A stretch of 64,000 nt of DNA from Salinicoccus cyprini (GTDB taxonomy: Bacteria > Bacillota > Bacilli > Staphylococcales > Salinicoccaceae): the NCBI RefSeq assembly GCF_007713705.1, contig NZ_VMSJ01000002.1:186001-250000 (forward strand), given 5' to 3'. A program made the translations under genes and the position numbers. Shown one piece after another: positions 8,576-17,101 of the stretch (the stretch's first letter is position 1; the number at the start of each line of letters is the position of its first letter). Under the pieces are notes generated by a model. It saw only the letters and a program-made list of their open reading frames with translations. It searched no databases and was not told where the DNA came from.

Positions 8576-9607
8576 ATGTCCAAAATCAGACTAGGTTTCA
8601 TAGGTGTCGGTGGAATAGCGACCGGTCGCCATATCCCCACTTTCAGAACTTTTGACGAAGTGGAGATCATGGCGGTCCAGGACATCAATCAGGAGCGCGC
8701 GATGAAGGTGGCCAATGAACTTGGCATCCCTGAAGTGTTTTCCGAAATTGAAGATATGTATCCCTACGTGGATGCGGTGGTTGTCTCCACACCGAACAAA
8801 TATCACGCCCCCATCGCCATTGATGCCATGAACCACGGCAAGCATGTGCTTTGCGAGAAGCCGATGGCGATGACGACAGAGGAATGCAACGCGATGATTG
8901 AAGCCGAAGAGGAGAATGGTGTGAAACTGCACATCGCCTATCACTACCGCTTCATGAAGGAAGCGATTGCGGCCAAAAAAGTGATTGAGCGTGGAACAAT
9001 CGGTGAACCATTGGTTGTTCGGGTCAAGGGGCTCAGGCGCCGAAAAGTACCCGGCTGGGGTGTGTTCATCAATCAGGAGCTTCAAGGTGGTGGTGCGCTG
9101 ATCGATTATGGATGCCACCTGCTCGATCTGGCAATGTATCTGATGGGTGAAGTAAAACCGGTGGAAGTATCGAGCGCGACGTACAACCATCTCAGCCGTT
9201 CGAATACAGTCAACGAATGGGGCCAGTTCAATCGTGATGCATTCGAAGTGGAGGACCATGTCAGTGCATTCATCCGCTTCAATAATGGGGCGTCCATGCT
9301 GTTTGAAACAAGTTGGGCGGCAAATATCCCGGAAGATGAAAATCATATCAGTATTTCAGGCGCAAAAGCGGGTCTCGATGTATTTGATATGAAGGTCAAC
9401 CAGGCGGATGAGGATCTTATGACGACAATGCGCATCGACTATATAAAAGTGGACGAGACCTACAGCCGGCTGCAGGCGGAGAACTTCATTTCCGCCATCA
9501 AGTACAATACACCGCTGACAGTGAAGTCCACGGAGGCAAAAGAAGTATCAAAAATAATCGAAGCAATCTACTTGAGCTCGAAGGAACAGCGCAGTATCAG
9601 ACTTTAG
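8576..9607 (+). CDS. Gfo/Idh/MocA-family oxidoreductase 2
   Basis: A second 343-residue dehydrogenase of the same superfamily, with Rossmann motif GVGGIATGRH (about residues 10-19), EKP at 94-96, and DYGCH as the DxxxH motif in the C-terminal domain. The start at 8576 is preferred because AGGTG lies seven bases upstream; an upstream TTG in frame is a worse fit. Having two different family members in tandem suggests either two successive redox steps or one oxidising and one reducing enzyme that recycles the cofactor. Confidence 0.86.
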   Translation: MSKIRLGFIGVGGIATGRHIPTFRTFDEVEIMAVQDINQERAMKVANELGIPEVFSEIEDMYPYVDAVVVSTPNKYHAPIAIDAMNHGKHVLCEKPMAMTTEECNAMIEAEEENGVKLHIAYHYRFMKEAIAAKKVIERGTIGEPLVVRVKGLRRRKVPGWGVFINQELQGGGALIDYGCHLLDLAMYLMGEVKPVEVSSATYNHLSRSNTVNEWGQFNRDAFEVEDHVSAFIRFNNGASMLFETSWAANIPEDENHISISGAKAGLDVFDMKVNQADEDLMTTMRIDYIKVDETYSRLQAENFISAIKYNTPLTVKSTEAKEVSKIIEAIYLSSKEQRSIRL

Positions 9608-9618
9608 GAGGCAAATAG

Positions 9619-10587
9619 ATGAAACTCGGAGTATTCAATCCATTATTCCAGAACATGGAACTCGAAGAAATGCTGGATTACGTCAAAGCATCGGGTCTGG
9701 ATGCAGTCGAAATCGGCACAGGTGTCTATCCTGGCAGCAGGCACTGTAATCTTGATGAACTGCTTGAATCGGAAACGACAAGACACGCATATATTGATAA
9801 GTTCGCATCTCGTGGCCTGATCATCAGTGCCTTCAGCTGTCACGGCAATCCGATTTCCCCGGACCCGTCCCTGCGTGAGGAATCGGACACGGTTTTGCGT
9901 AAAACGATTGAACTCGCCGATCTTCTGGATGTACCGGTCGTCAATACGTTCAGTGGTACACCAGCAGGCAACGCGACCGATACAGCCGTCAACTGGCCGG
10001 TGACACCATGGCCTGAGGAATACTCCCAGATCAAGGAATGGCAGTGGGAAAACAGGCTCATTCCATACTGGAAGGATATCGCAGATGTGGCGAAAGCACA
10101 CGATGTCAAAATCGGCCTGGAACTTCATGGCGGTTTCCTTATCCATTCTCCACATACAATGCTGGAATTGAGAAAAGCGACAAATGAATATATCGGTGCA
10201 AATCTTGATCCGAGCCACTTGTGGTGGCAGGGCATTGATCCTGTAGCGGCAATAAAAATTCTGGGACGTGAAAATGCTATTCATCATTTCCACGCCAAAG
10301 ATACTTATATCGACACCGATAATCTGAATATGCATGGATATCTGGATATGAATCCATACGGCAATATCAGAGACAGAAGCTGGACATTCAGAAGTGTAGG
10401 GCTCGGGCATGGCATCGAGGAGTGGGCGAACATGATGAGTGCGCTCAGAACCTACGATTACGACTATGTTGTATCCATTGAACATGAAGATGGACTGATG
10501 TCCATCGAAGAGGGCTTCCAGACTGCTGTAAAGACTTTGCAGAATGTTATAATCAGAGAAAAGCCGACTGATATGTGGTGGGCTTAA
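9619..10587 (+). CDS. Xylose-isomerase-like TIM barrel (sugar isomerase/epimerase family)
   Basis: The 322-residue protein belongs to the AP-endonuclease-2/xylose-isomerase-like barrel family. Putative metal ligands are visible at strand ends: E168 in LELHGG, D197 and H200 in DPSHLWW, H225 in HFHAKD, and E288 in SIEHED. Members isomerise or epimerise sugars, and some cleave 3-keto-glycosides by elimination. Given two neighbouring dehydrogenases and no glycosidase in the operon, cleavage or isomerisation of a keto-sugar is plausible but unproven. AGGAGG precedes the start. Confidence 0.82.
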   Translation: MKLGVFNPLFQNMELEEMLDYVKASGLDAVEIGTGVYPGSRHCNLDELLESETTRHAYIDKFASRGLIISAFSCHGNPISPDPSLREESDTVLRKTIELADLLDVPVVNTFSGTPAGNATDTAVNWPVTPWPEEYSQIKEWQWENRLIPYWKDIADVAKAHDVKIGLELHGGFLIHSPHTMLELRKATNEYIGANLDPSHLWWQGIDPVAAIKILGRENAIHHFHAKDTYIDTDNLNMHGYLDMNPYGNIRDRSWTFRSVGLGHGIEEWANMMSALRTYDYDYVVSIEHEDGLMSIEEGFQTAVKTLQNVIIREKPTDMWWA

Positions 10588-10601
10588 AGGAGTGAGTGGG
10601 G

Positions 10602-11765
10602 ATGGCAGAATTAAAGCTTGAACATATAAAGAAGAAATATGATAACGGTCCGACAGTTGTACATGACTTCAATCTTGAAATCCATGATGGTGAATTCATC
10701 GTGCTGGTCGGCCCCTCCGGGTGCGGCAAGTCGACGACGCTGCGGATGATTGCAGGACTTGAGGAGATTACAGATGGTGCTTTCTATATCGATGACAAGA
10801 AGATGAATGATGTGGAGCCGAAGAACAGGGACATCGCTATGGTATTCCAGAACTATGCACTCTATCCGCATATGAGTGTATATGACAACATGGCATTTGG
10901 TCTGAAGCTGCGGAAGACGCCAAAACGGGAAATAAAACAGCGTGTTGAAAACGCAGCGGAAATTCTGGGGCTGACAGACTTTCTGAACCGTAAGCCGAAA
11001 GCGCTATCCGGTGGCCAGCGGCAGCGTGTGGCACTTGGCCGTGCCATCGTCAGGGATGCAGGCGTCTTTCTTATGGATGAGCCGCTGTCGAACCTGGATG
11101 CCAAATTGAGGGTCCAGATGCGTGCGGAAATTACCAAGCTGCACAAGCGTCTGAAAACCACGACGGTCTACGTTACGCATGACCAGACGGAAGCACTGAC
11201 CATGGCGACACGCATTGTCATACTCAACAAGGGTGATATAATGCAGGTCGGTACACCGAAGGAAGTCTATGATTTTCCTGAGAATGTTTTCGTTGCCCAG
11301 TTCATCGGTGCACCTGCGATGAATGTTTTTAATGGAGAAATCAAAAATGGAGAACTGGTCATTGGCGATTCCACTATGAAAATTCCTGAAGCAAAACGTC
11401 GGATGCTGATCAACCAGGGCTATGACAATCAGCCGATCAAATTCGGCATCCGTCCCGAAGACGTTCGGGAAGAAGCCGTTTTTGTCGAGTCGGAACTCGC
11501 TTCAGCATTCAATGCAGAGGTGAAAGTAAGTGAACTGCTCGGTTCCGAAATCATGCTGTATTCCGAGCTTGAAGGGCAGGAATTCATTTCCCGGGTGGAT
11601 GCACGGAACCAGCTGGATCCGGGAGACGTCATAAAATTTGCATTCGATATGAACAAAGGGCATTTCTTCGACAGCGAAACGGAAAAGCGGATCGTCACAA
11701 GAGAAGAGCGCATGCGAGAACAGGAAAGACTCGAGCAGGATGCACCAGACGTCATCAAATCATAG
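10602..11765 (+). CDS. msmX: Sugar ABC transporter ATPase (MsmX/UgpC type)
   Basis: The 387-residue ATPase has Walker [10 protein letters not shown] (from residue 37), the Q-loop at [11 protein letters not shown], the signature LSGGQ (135-139) and Walker B FLMDE (156-160). A C-terminal OB-fold regulatory domain extends to the end, as in MalK, MsmX and UgpC. It would power the two permeases encoded at the head of the operon. The ATG at 10602 is chosen over an upstream GTG because AAAGGAG is nine bases away. MsmX-type ATPases often serve several importers, so it may have partners elsewhere. A terminator follows directly. Confidence 0.9.
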   Translation: MAELKLEHIKKKYDNGPTVVHDFNLEIHDGEFIVLVGPSGCGKSTTLRMIAGLEEITDGAFYIDDKKMNDVEPKNRDIAMVFQNYALYPHMSVYDNMAFGLKLRKTPKREIKQRVENAAEILGLTDFLNRKPKALSGGQRQRVALGRAIVRDAGVFLMDEPLSNLDAKLRVQMRAEITKLHKRLKTTTVYVTHDQTEALTMATRIVILNKGDIMQVGTPKEVYDFPENVFVAQFIGAPAMNVFNGEIKNGELVIGDSTMKIPEAKRRMLINQGYDNQPIKFGIRPEDVREEAVFVESELASAFNAEVKVSELLGSEIMLYSELEGQEFISRVDARNQLDPGDVIKFAFDMNKGHFFDSETEKRIVTREERMREQERLEQDAPDVIKS

Positions 11766-11770
11766 AGCGA

Positions 11771-11804
11771 GCAGCCTGTCCCTATAGGGCAGGCTGCATT
11801 TTTT
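11771..11804 (+). terminator. Terminator of the sugar operon
   Basis: The arms GCAGCCTGTCC and GGGCAGGCTGC form an 11-bp stem with a small loop, followed by ATTTTTT. It ends the nine-gene operon. Confidence 0.9.
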
Positions 11805-11858
11805 GGTTTTCGGTATTGTTGCATGGTATTATGATATAGTAAAAAAGAGGTGAACGGC

Positions 11859-12545
11859 ATGGTGGAATTCGATCACATCATACATTATGTAAAACAGCTG
11901 GATACAGTGGAGGCGGAAGGTGTATTGCCCATCCATTCCGGAGGGAGGCACGAACGACTGGGTACGGAGAACCTGCTGTCGTATTTTGACCTGAGATACA
12001 TCGAATATCTGGGCATCTATGACGAGGCGATCTTCAATCAGCATCTGCAGGAGTCGGTGGATTCATTTGCCAGAACCATTGATGTAATGGGGTATGAGGA
12101 GGGATTCATCCGCTATGCTTTTGCTACGGATGAAATTCACCAATTGGCGGATCGATATCGTGCACAGGGCTTCACACCGATTGGTCCAGTGGATATGGAG
12201 CGCAAAGCGGGGACGGAAACCATCCGCTGGAAGCTCCTCTATATTGAAGATGATTCGGAAATATTTCCGTTCTTCATCCAGTGGGAAGAATCCAAAATGC
12301 AGCGGCTGGCCCGGATCAGGCAGCTGAGAGGGGATCTTTTGAGCCCACAGATGAATATCCATCACGAAGTTCGGAGCAGAAAGGTATGGGAAGCCTTTTT
12401 TGATGTCATCGGCATATGGGAAGGCGAAGTTGATCCGCACACCACCATCACCCTTTCTGAAAATAAAACTCCATCCATCACTCTGGAAGTGGAAATGGAT
12501 GGAGAGCCGGTCATATACAAAGGTGCTGTCTACAAGTTTATATAG
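11859..12545 (+). CDS. VOC-superfamily protein (glyoxalase_3-like)
   Basis: The 228-residue product begins VEFDHIIHYVKQLD, the usual opening of glyoxalase_3-like VOC proteins, and has GGRHERLGTENLLSYFDLRY near residue 30 followed by FIQWEE near residue 140. VOC proteins are metal-dependent enzymes or binding proteins of varied function; no substrate can be given. The ATG at 11859 has GAGGTG seven bases upstream; the GTG at 11850 overlaps that ribosome site. Its end overlaps the oppositely oriented small membrane protein by 16 bases. Confidence 0.7.
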   Translation: MVEFDHIIHYVKQLDTVEAEGVLPIHSGGRHERLGTENLLSYFDLRYIEYLGIYDEAIFNQHLQESVDSFARTIDVMGYEEGFIRYAFATDEIHQLADRYRAQGFTPIGPVDMERKAGTETIRWKLLYIEDDSEIFPFFIQWEESKMQRLARIRQLRGDLLSPQMNIHHEVRSRKVWEAFFDVIGIWEGEVDPHTTITLSENKTPSITLEVEMDGEPVIYKGAVYKFI

Positions 12546-12775
12546 ACGATCAGAGCGAGCTGGATGAAGGCTGAAAGTGCTGTGATGACACTGAGAATGA
12601 TCAGAGACTTTGAACCTCTGACGAGTATATAAGCTATGCTCAACATGATGGTGATGACGCTGAGGATTATTCTGACGCTCATCAGGGCAATAAGTTCACC
12701 GCTCTCATATTGTCCGAGCTGTATTATGCTGACGATATTGATAAGCAGAAGAAAGATCAAAATACCTTGTCTCAT
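12530..12775 (-). CDS. Small membrane protein of unknown function
   Basis: An 81-residue, very hydrophobic product with three predicted membrane segments (FLLLINIVSII, LSVITIMLSIAYILV and IILSVITALSAFIQLAL). The ATG at 12775 has AGGTGG upstream on the minus strand. It is read towards the preceding VOC gene and overlaps it tail to tail. No family recognised. Confidence 0.55.
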   Translation of the reverse strand: MRQGILIFLLLINIVSIIQLGQYESGELIALMSVRIILSVITIMLSIAYILVRGSKSLIILSVITALSAFIQLALIVYINL

Positions 12776-12832
12776 GATAGGACCACCTTTCATGAGACAA
12801 TTATATCAGATTTTATTTGAATGGAGACCAAT

Positions 12833-14101
12833 ATGCTTAAATTGTTGAACCTGACAGAAGATGAACATGATCAATTTGTAGAGAGCCATCCGCATGGCGA
12901 TCTGCTGCAGCTGACCGACTGGGCGGGATCCAAGCGTCTTACCGGTTGGTACTCGAGGCGTCTGGCGGTTGGTGATGATGGCGGGGAAGTGCTTGGCGTC
13001 GGGCTTCTGCTCTTCAAAAGGGTGCCAAGACTTCAACATACGCTATGCTACATATCGAGAGGATTCGTATGCGACTATAAGAATCGGGAACTAGTGGATT
13101 TCATGCTGGATGAAGCATTGCAGATTGCCAGGGATGAGAAGGCGTATGCCATCAAGATAGATCCGGATCTGCCTCTTGAAGCACATCCTGATACGATAGA
13201 ATATCTCAAGTCGATCGGCTTCAGACATCGTGGTCTGAAAGATGGCATGAGCAAGGACAATATACAGCCTCGCCAGACAATGGTGGCTGCGATCGATAAA
13301 AGCGACGAGGACCTGCTTCAGAGTTATGATCGAAATAACCGGACCACAGTCCGCAATGCACTCCGCCGGGGTACGGAGGTCTATAGGGCGTCGCGTGGAG
13401 ATCTGCCGACATTTGTCAAGCTCATGAAGGAGACCGGACAGCGGGATGGTTTCCTGACGAGGGACATCACCTACTTTGAATCTCTCTATGATAATCTCCA
13501 TGATAACGGACATATGGAACTGTTTCTGGTGAAGCTGATTCCGGAGAAGGCTGCTGCAGCGATTGAAGAAGATCTGCAGAAGGTGCACAAAGAGCTGGCA
13601 AAGGCTGAGAAGAAGAAGGAAGGCACTAAAAAGGAGAATCAGCTCCGGGATATCGGCAACAGAAAGCAGAAGCTCGAAAAGCAGCAGCAGGAAACCGACG
13701 AGCTGAAGAAGGATCATCCTGAAGGTGTCATCCTGTCGGGCGCACTGCTTGCCCAGTCCGGACATAAGTCCTATTACCTGTACGGCGCCTCTTCTGACCT
13801 CTACAGGGAGTATCTTCCGAATCACCACATGCAGTATGAAATGATGAAATATGCGCGCGATAATGGCGCGAAGACATATGATTTCGGTGGTGTCAGTGCA
13901 GCGCCACCGAAAGACTCGCCGCATTTCGGGCTATGGCAGTTCAAGAAGATGTGGGGAACAGAAGTGAGCGAAAAGGTTGGAGAGTTCGACTATATCATCC
14001 ATCGGCCATTGTATATATTGGCTGAAATGGGTGTGCCGATATTCCAAAAAGGCAAGGTGAAGCTCAACCAGACCTTGAAATCCATCAAAGACCGACGATA
14101 A
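12833..14101 (+). CDS. femX: FemX/FmhB lipid II glycyltransferase
   Basis: The 422-residue Fem-family aminoacyltransferase adds the first residue of the peptidoglycan interpeptide bridge to the lysine of lipid II, using aminoacyl-tRNA. It closely resembles staphylococcal FemX throughout: SHPHGDLLQLTDWA near residue 18, LCYISRGFVCDY, the RNNRTTVRNALRRG segment, ETGQRDGFLTRD, the charged coiled-coil insertion (about residues 240-300) that mimics a tRNA-binding arm, and YDFGG near residue 350. The ATG at 12833 is preferred to 12821 because GGAG lies between them. Unlike FemA and FemB, this class is essential in S. aureus. Confidence 0.9.
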   Translation: MLKLLNLTEDEHDQFVESHPHGDLLQLTDWAGSKRLTGWYSRRLAVGDDGGEVLGVGLLLFKRVPRLQHTLCYISRGFVCDYKNRELVDFMLDEALQIARDEKAYAIKIDPDLPLEAHPDTIEYLKSIGFRHRGLKDGMSKDNIQPRQTMVAAIDKSDEDLLQSYDRNNRTTVRNALRRGTEVYRASRGDLPTFVKLMKETGQRDGFLTRDITYFESLYDNLHDNGHMELFLVKLIPEKAAAAIEEDLQKVHKELAKAEKKKEGTKKENQLRDIGNRKQKLEKQQQETDELKKDHPEGVILSGALLAQSGHKSYYLYGASSDLYREYLPNHHMQYEMMKYARDNGAKTYDFGGVSAAPPKDSPHFGLWQFKKMWGTEVSEKVGEFDYIIHRPLYILAEMGVPIFQKGKVKLNQTLKSIKDRR

Positions 14102-14113
14102 GCCATGTATTAT

Positions 14114-14297
14114 AAAAGAGGAGCTGGGACAAAAGTTTCGAACAGATGATGCATGTCATGAAATATAAATATAATCCGTACGTTCGACTCCTTGGGAAAT
14201 AGCATCAGCGTAAGACTACAGGCTTACGCGATGCCCCAGGAAAGCTAACGTACGGATTATTTGTGATGAAGATATTTATGTCCCAGCCCCTCTTTTT
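14114..14297. repeat. 184-bp nested inverted repeat (possible dispersed repeat or structured RNA)
   Basis: The outer arms are AAAGAGGAGCTGGGACA at the left and TGTCCCAGCCCCTCTTT at the right, the latter followed by extra T. Inside are AATCCGTACGTT (14173-14184) with its exact complement AACGTACGGATT (14247-14258), and a central GCGTAAG (14208-14214) with CTTACGC (14223-14229). The whole element can fold into one long hairpin. GGGACA/TGTCCC outer arms are characteristic of short dispersed intergenic repeats in staphylococci. It lies between convergent genes and may also terminate both. No coding capacity is seen. Confidence 0.7.
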
Positions 14298-14303
14298 GAC
14301 CGG

Positions 14304-14579
14304 CTATAGGAAATAGGGCCGTGTAATGATGATGAGCAGTATGAAGATCAGAGACATTATCGACATGAGCAGCAGCGTGATGGACAGTGCAAGATGGATA
14401 TTGCTGTTTTCATAAAGGTTCGGTTCGGAGTTTGTTGCCCTCCAGCCCGCTGTAAGTGAAATCAGGCTCAGCAGCGCCCATACGTATATATTGAAGAATA
14501 TGACACCATCATTGATGATGTAGTTTATAAAGAACATGATTTGCATGAGGATGAGCAGAATCAGTATGACGCGTCTCAA
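14304..14579 (-). CDS. Small three-segment membrane protein
   Basis: A 91-residue hydrophobic protein read from a TTG at 14579, which has AAAGAGGTGG nearby upstream on the minus strand. Predicted segments are about residues 3-22, 28-45 and 65-88. It follows another small membrane protein by 19 bases and is probably the last gene of the MFS operon. Function unknown. Confidence 0.5.
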   Translation of the reverse strand: MRRVILILLILMQIMFFINYIINDGVIFFNIYVWALLSLISLTAGWRATNSEPNLYENSNIHLALSITLLLMSIMSLIFILLIIITRPYFL

Positions 14580-14598
14580 GTTTCCACCTCTTTCCCTG

Positions 14599-14913
14599 TT
14601 ACTGCGTCAGCAGCATGATGATGAGGACGGCGGAGATCATGAGTGTGAAGGCGTGTATCATGAATAGACGCGAACGGTCCCCTTTAGCTTCCTTGAAGCC
14701 GGTGATTTCAACTGATAGGAACAGGCAGACGGCGAGTGCAAATACAAGTATGCCATCCGGGTTCTGGGCATTGAGGGCAGTGGCCGTCATTATCAGCATG
14801 AATGCGATACCGGCGATGAGCCTTAAAATATCGAGTGTCCGGTTTCTTACAAAAAGTATGGTTGCTGCCCCGATAACCAGATACAGAAGCAGCATAAGTA
14901 TGGTCAGAATCAT
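14599..14913 (-). CDS. Small membrane protein coupled to MFS transporter
   Basis: A 104-residue protein with four predicted membrane segments and a short charged loop (KEAKGDRSR). Its ATG overlaps the stop of the upstream MFS gene (ATGA), and AGGAGG lies about eight bases upstream inside that gene. The coupling suggests co-expression with the exporter, but no family is recognised. Confidence 0.58.
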   Translation of the reverse strand: MILTILMLLLYLVIGAATILFVRNRTLDILRLIAGIAFMLIMTATALNAQNPDGILVFALAVCLFLSVEITGFKEAKGDRSRLFMIHAFTLMISAVLIIMLLTQ

Positions 14914-16061
14914 GCGAAATTCCTCCTTTTCCTGAAGTATTGGAAAATGAAGTAGGTGGACAGCAGCGTTGCAGCTGCTCCGAACACGAAGGGCAGTCCC
15001 GAAGTCAGGACGAACAGTATATTGAAGACGACCGGTCCGAAAATTCTCCCCAAACTGTCCAGGGAGTATGTAGTGGCGGTCATGCGTCCCATTTCATCGC
15101 TGTGTGCCTCTTTGGTGATCTGGGAAGTAAGCAGCGTTTTGACGAGCGCATTTCCTGTCATGAGGAGAACGATGCACACCCCTGCGTATAGCAGACTCGA
15201 CATGAACGGCAGCAGAATGAAGGCGGTCAATGTCAGAATCTGGCCGGCAATCATGACAGGATACTCCTGGCCATCTTTAAGCCGGCCGATGAATCCACCC
15301 TGGACTGCAGCATTGAATATGCCACCTACTACAAACAGTGCGCCCATCTGGGCAGGTGTAATATCGATCCGATCGATGCCGAGCAGCTGGAATGTGCTTT
15401 CCATGCCACTCATGGTGAACATGACAAAGAACGTACAGATGAGCAGGATGCCGACGGGTTTCAGGAAGTACTCGCTTGGCAGTGTAATCTCCTTGCCGGC
15501 CCGATTCCCGGGACGATAGGTCTCCTTGATTTTGAACATGCTGAACAGCAGTGCACCGACGATGACAAGGGTGGTCATGTAGTATGCGAAGCTCAGACTG
15601 ATCTGGGTGAGCAGGCCGCCTATCCCTGGTCCGAAAATGAAGCCGAGACCGATGGACATTCCGATGAGTCCCATGAACCGTGTCCGCTCTTCCCGTGTGG
15701 TCAGGTCGGCCACCATGCTCGTAGTTGCCGTGTAGAGTGCGCCCGAAGCGGCGCCTCCGATCAGCCGGCTCAGATAAAGTACCCACAGGACGTCGATGAA
15801 CATGCCGAACAGGAGAAAGCTGAAGCTGAATGCCAATAGACCGTACAGCAGAATCGGACGACGTCCATAACGGTCGCTCAGTCTACCGAAGAAAGGTGCC
15901 GAGAGGAAGCTGGCAATGGAGTAGACAGCCAGCAGCCAGCCCATGTGCATTGTGGATACACCGAGCTCGGTAACAAGCTCCGGGATGACGGGGATGATCA
16001 TGCTGAAGCCGAAATATATGAGGAATTGTATGATCATAATGAACAGGATCATTTTTTTCAT
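14910..16061 (-). CDS. MFS drug/solute exporter (DHA1-like)
   Basis: This 383-residue transporter has 12 predicted spans, the loop 2-3 motif GRLSDRYGRRP (about residues 60-70), and a motif C-like GPGIGG in segment 5, which is typical of antiporters of the NorA/TetA/Bmr class. It probably exports a small molecule in exchange for protons. The ATG at 16061 is preferred to the GTG at 16070, since AGGAAG is about ten bases upstream. It follows the small coiled-coil gene by 12 bases and overlaps the next gene by four. Substrate unknown. Confidence 0.85.
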   Translation of the reverse strand: MKKMILFIMIIQFLIYFGFSMIIPVIPELVTELGVSTMHMGWLLAVYSIASFLSAPFFGRLSDRYGRRPILLYGLLAFSFSFLLFGMFIDVLWVLYLSRLIGGAASGALYTATTSMVADLTTREERTRFMGLIGMSIGLGFIFGPGIGGLLTQISLSFAYYMTTLVIVGALLFSMFKIKETYRPGNRAGKEITLPSEYFLKPVGILLICTFFVMFTMSGMESTFQLLGIDRIDITPAQMGALFVVGGIFNAAVQGGFIGRLKDGQEYPVMIAGQILTLTAFILLPFMSSLLYAGVCIVLLMTGNALVKTLLTSQITKEAHSDEMGRMTATTYSLDSLGRIFGPVVFNILFVLTSGLPFVFGAAATLLSTYFIFQYFRKRRNFA

Positions 16062-16073
16062 GGTAGGCACTTC

Positions 16074-16244
16074 CTATTGATTATTTCTGATTTCCTTTTT
16101 TGTCTGTGCAATCTCCGTCTCTATCTGAACAAGGCGCTCTTCCATTTTTGATGTACTGTTGCCGGTGGATTCCAGCTTTTCCAGATCGCCCTGAATCCGT
16201 ATATACTCATTTTTAAGTTCCTCGAGTCTATAGTTCAAATCCAT
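16074..16244 (-). CDS. Small coiled-coil protein
   Basis: A 56-residue product, almost entirely heptad-rich and charged (LEELKNEYIRIQGDLEKLES, then EERLVQIETEIAQTKKEI). The ATG at 16244 has AAGGTGG eight bases upstream. First gene of the minus-strand MFS unit. SlyX-like in size and composition, but without a reliable family match. Confidence 0.55.
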   Translation of the reverse strand: MDLNYRLEELKNEYIRIQGDLEKLESTGNSTSKMEERLVQIETEIAQTKKEIRNNQ

Positions 16245-16362
16245 TACTTTCACCACCTTGAATTATAGTTGTATCATATCATAATGCAATTGATATTAGG
16301 GGAAACACTGATGACATTCTAACGATAATTGAAGTAGAATGATAGTGACTGGAGGGACTTGC

Positions 16363-17040
16363 ATGCACACTTTTGAGATATATGAGGAATACTATGACTG
16401 GACATCGCTCGAGGGAAGTTCCGATGCACAGATCCACCTGCTTGAATATGGAGGCGAAGACCCGCCCAACATGTACCAGCCGAAGGAACCACTGGTGGCA
16501 AAATCCTATGGCGATGATCCAAGAAGGACCCGCAGGGAATACAAAAGACTGCTATGGATGGAAATGAATGGGGTGGGAGGTGTACCGAAACCGGTTACTT
16601 TATATGAGGAAAATGGAGCGTGGATGTTTTATCTGGCGCTTCCGGGTATTGATGCAGCAGCATTTCTGCAACGGCAGCAGCCGGAAGTGATCATTTCCAC
16701 CATGCGTCAGATCGGAAGATACTTGAGCTTCCTGCATAAGCAGAACATCGATGGATGCCCATTCATATATTCGGAAGATGATATCCATACAGATCCGGTC
16801 TTCACCCACGGAGACTTCACCCTTTCCAATGTCATTATCAATGAGAACTATATCACCGGCAGTGTGGATCTTGGAAATGTGGGCGTAAGAGACCGGTACT
16901 TCGATCTTGCAGCCATGACACTTGATATAAGAAATCTACTGGGCAACCAGTATGTGGGACACTTCCACGAAGGATACCGTATTAAGGATCACCTCGATGC
17001 AGGGAAGCTGGCCCGATTCATACAGGCTGTGGAAGTATAA
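16363..17040 (+). CDS. Aminoglycoside-phosphotransferase-fold kinase
   Basis: The 225-residue protein has the APH-fold catalytic loop HGDFTLSNVI (about residues 152-161) and the metal-binding DLGNVGVRDRYFDLA segment (about 172-186), matching the HGDxxxxN and DxGxxxxxDxxxD pattern of APH(3')-type kinases. It is shorter than resistance APH enzymes (about 260 residues) and has chromosomal neighbours only, so it may phosphorylate a metabolite instead. GGAGG lies nine bases upstream of the ATG. Resistance should not be assumed. Confidence 0.72.
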   Translation: MHTFEIYEEYYDWTSLEGSSDAQIHLLEYGGEDPPNMYQPKEPLVAKSYGDDPRRTRREYKRLLWMEMNGVGGVPKPVTLYEENGAWMFYLALPGIDAAAFLQRQQPEVIISTMRQIGRYLSFLHKQNIDGCPFIYSEDDIHTDPVFTHGDFTLSNVIINENYITGSVDLGNVGVRDRYFDLAAMTLDIRNLLGNQYVGHFHEGYRIKDHLDAGKLARFIQAVEV

Positions 17041-17072
17041 AAAGGCGCGACCCGTCGGGTCGCGCCTTTTTT
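17041..17072. terminator. Bidirectional terminator
   Basis: The arms AAGGCGCGACCC and GGGTCGCGCCTT form a 12-bp GC-rich stem with a GTC loop. It has T runs at the 3' side on both strands, so it can stop the kinase transcript and the convergent lipoprotein transcript. Confidence 0.92.
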
Positions 17073-17101
17073 CGGTCGTTCTCAGTTTTTACTACAGCAA
17101 T

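Noticed and set aside
8591-9346. 251-codon minus-strand open frame
   Set aside because: Antisense shadow of the second dehydrogenase gene, no ribosome site.
9643-10485. 280-codon minus-strand open frame
   Set aside because: Shadow of the TIM-barrel gene, composition rich in Cys, His and Ile without recognisable domains.
16363-17040. Kinase considered as an aminoglycoside resistance gene
   Set aside because: Short, chromosomally embedded and with no mobile element nearby; the fold alone does not show resistance.
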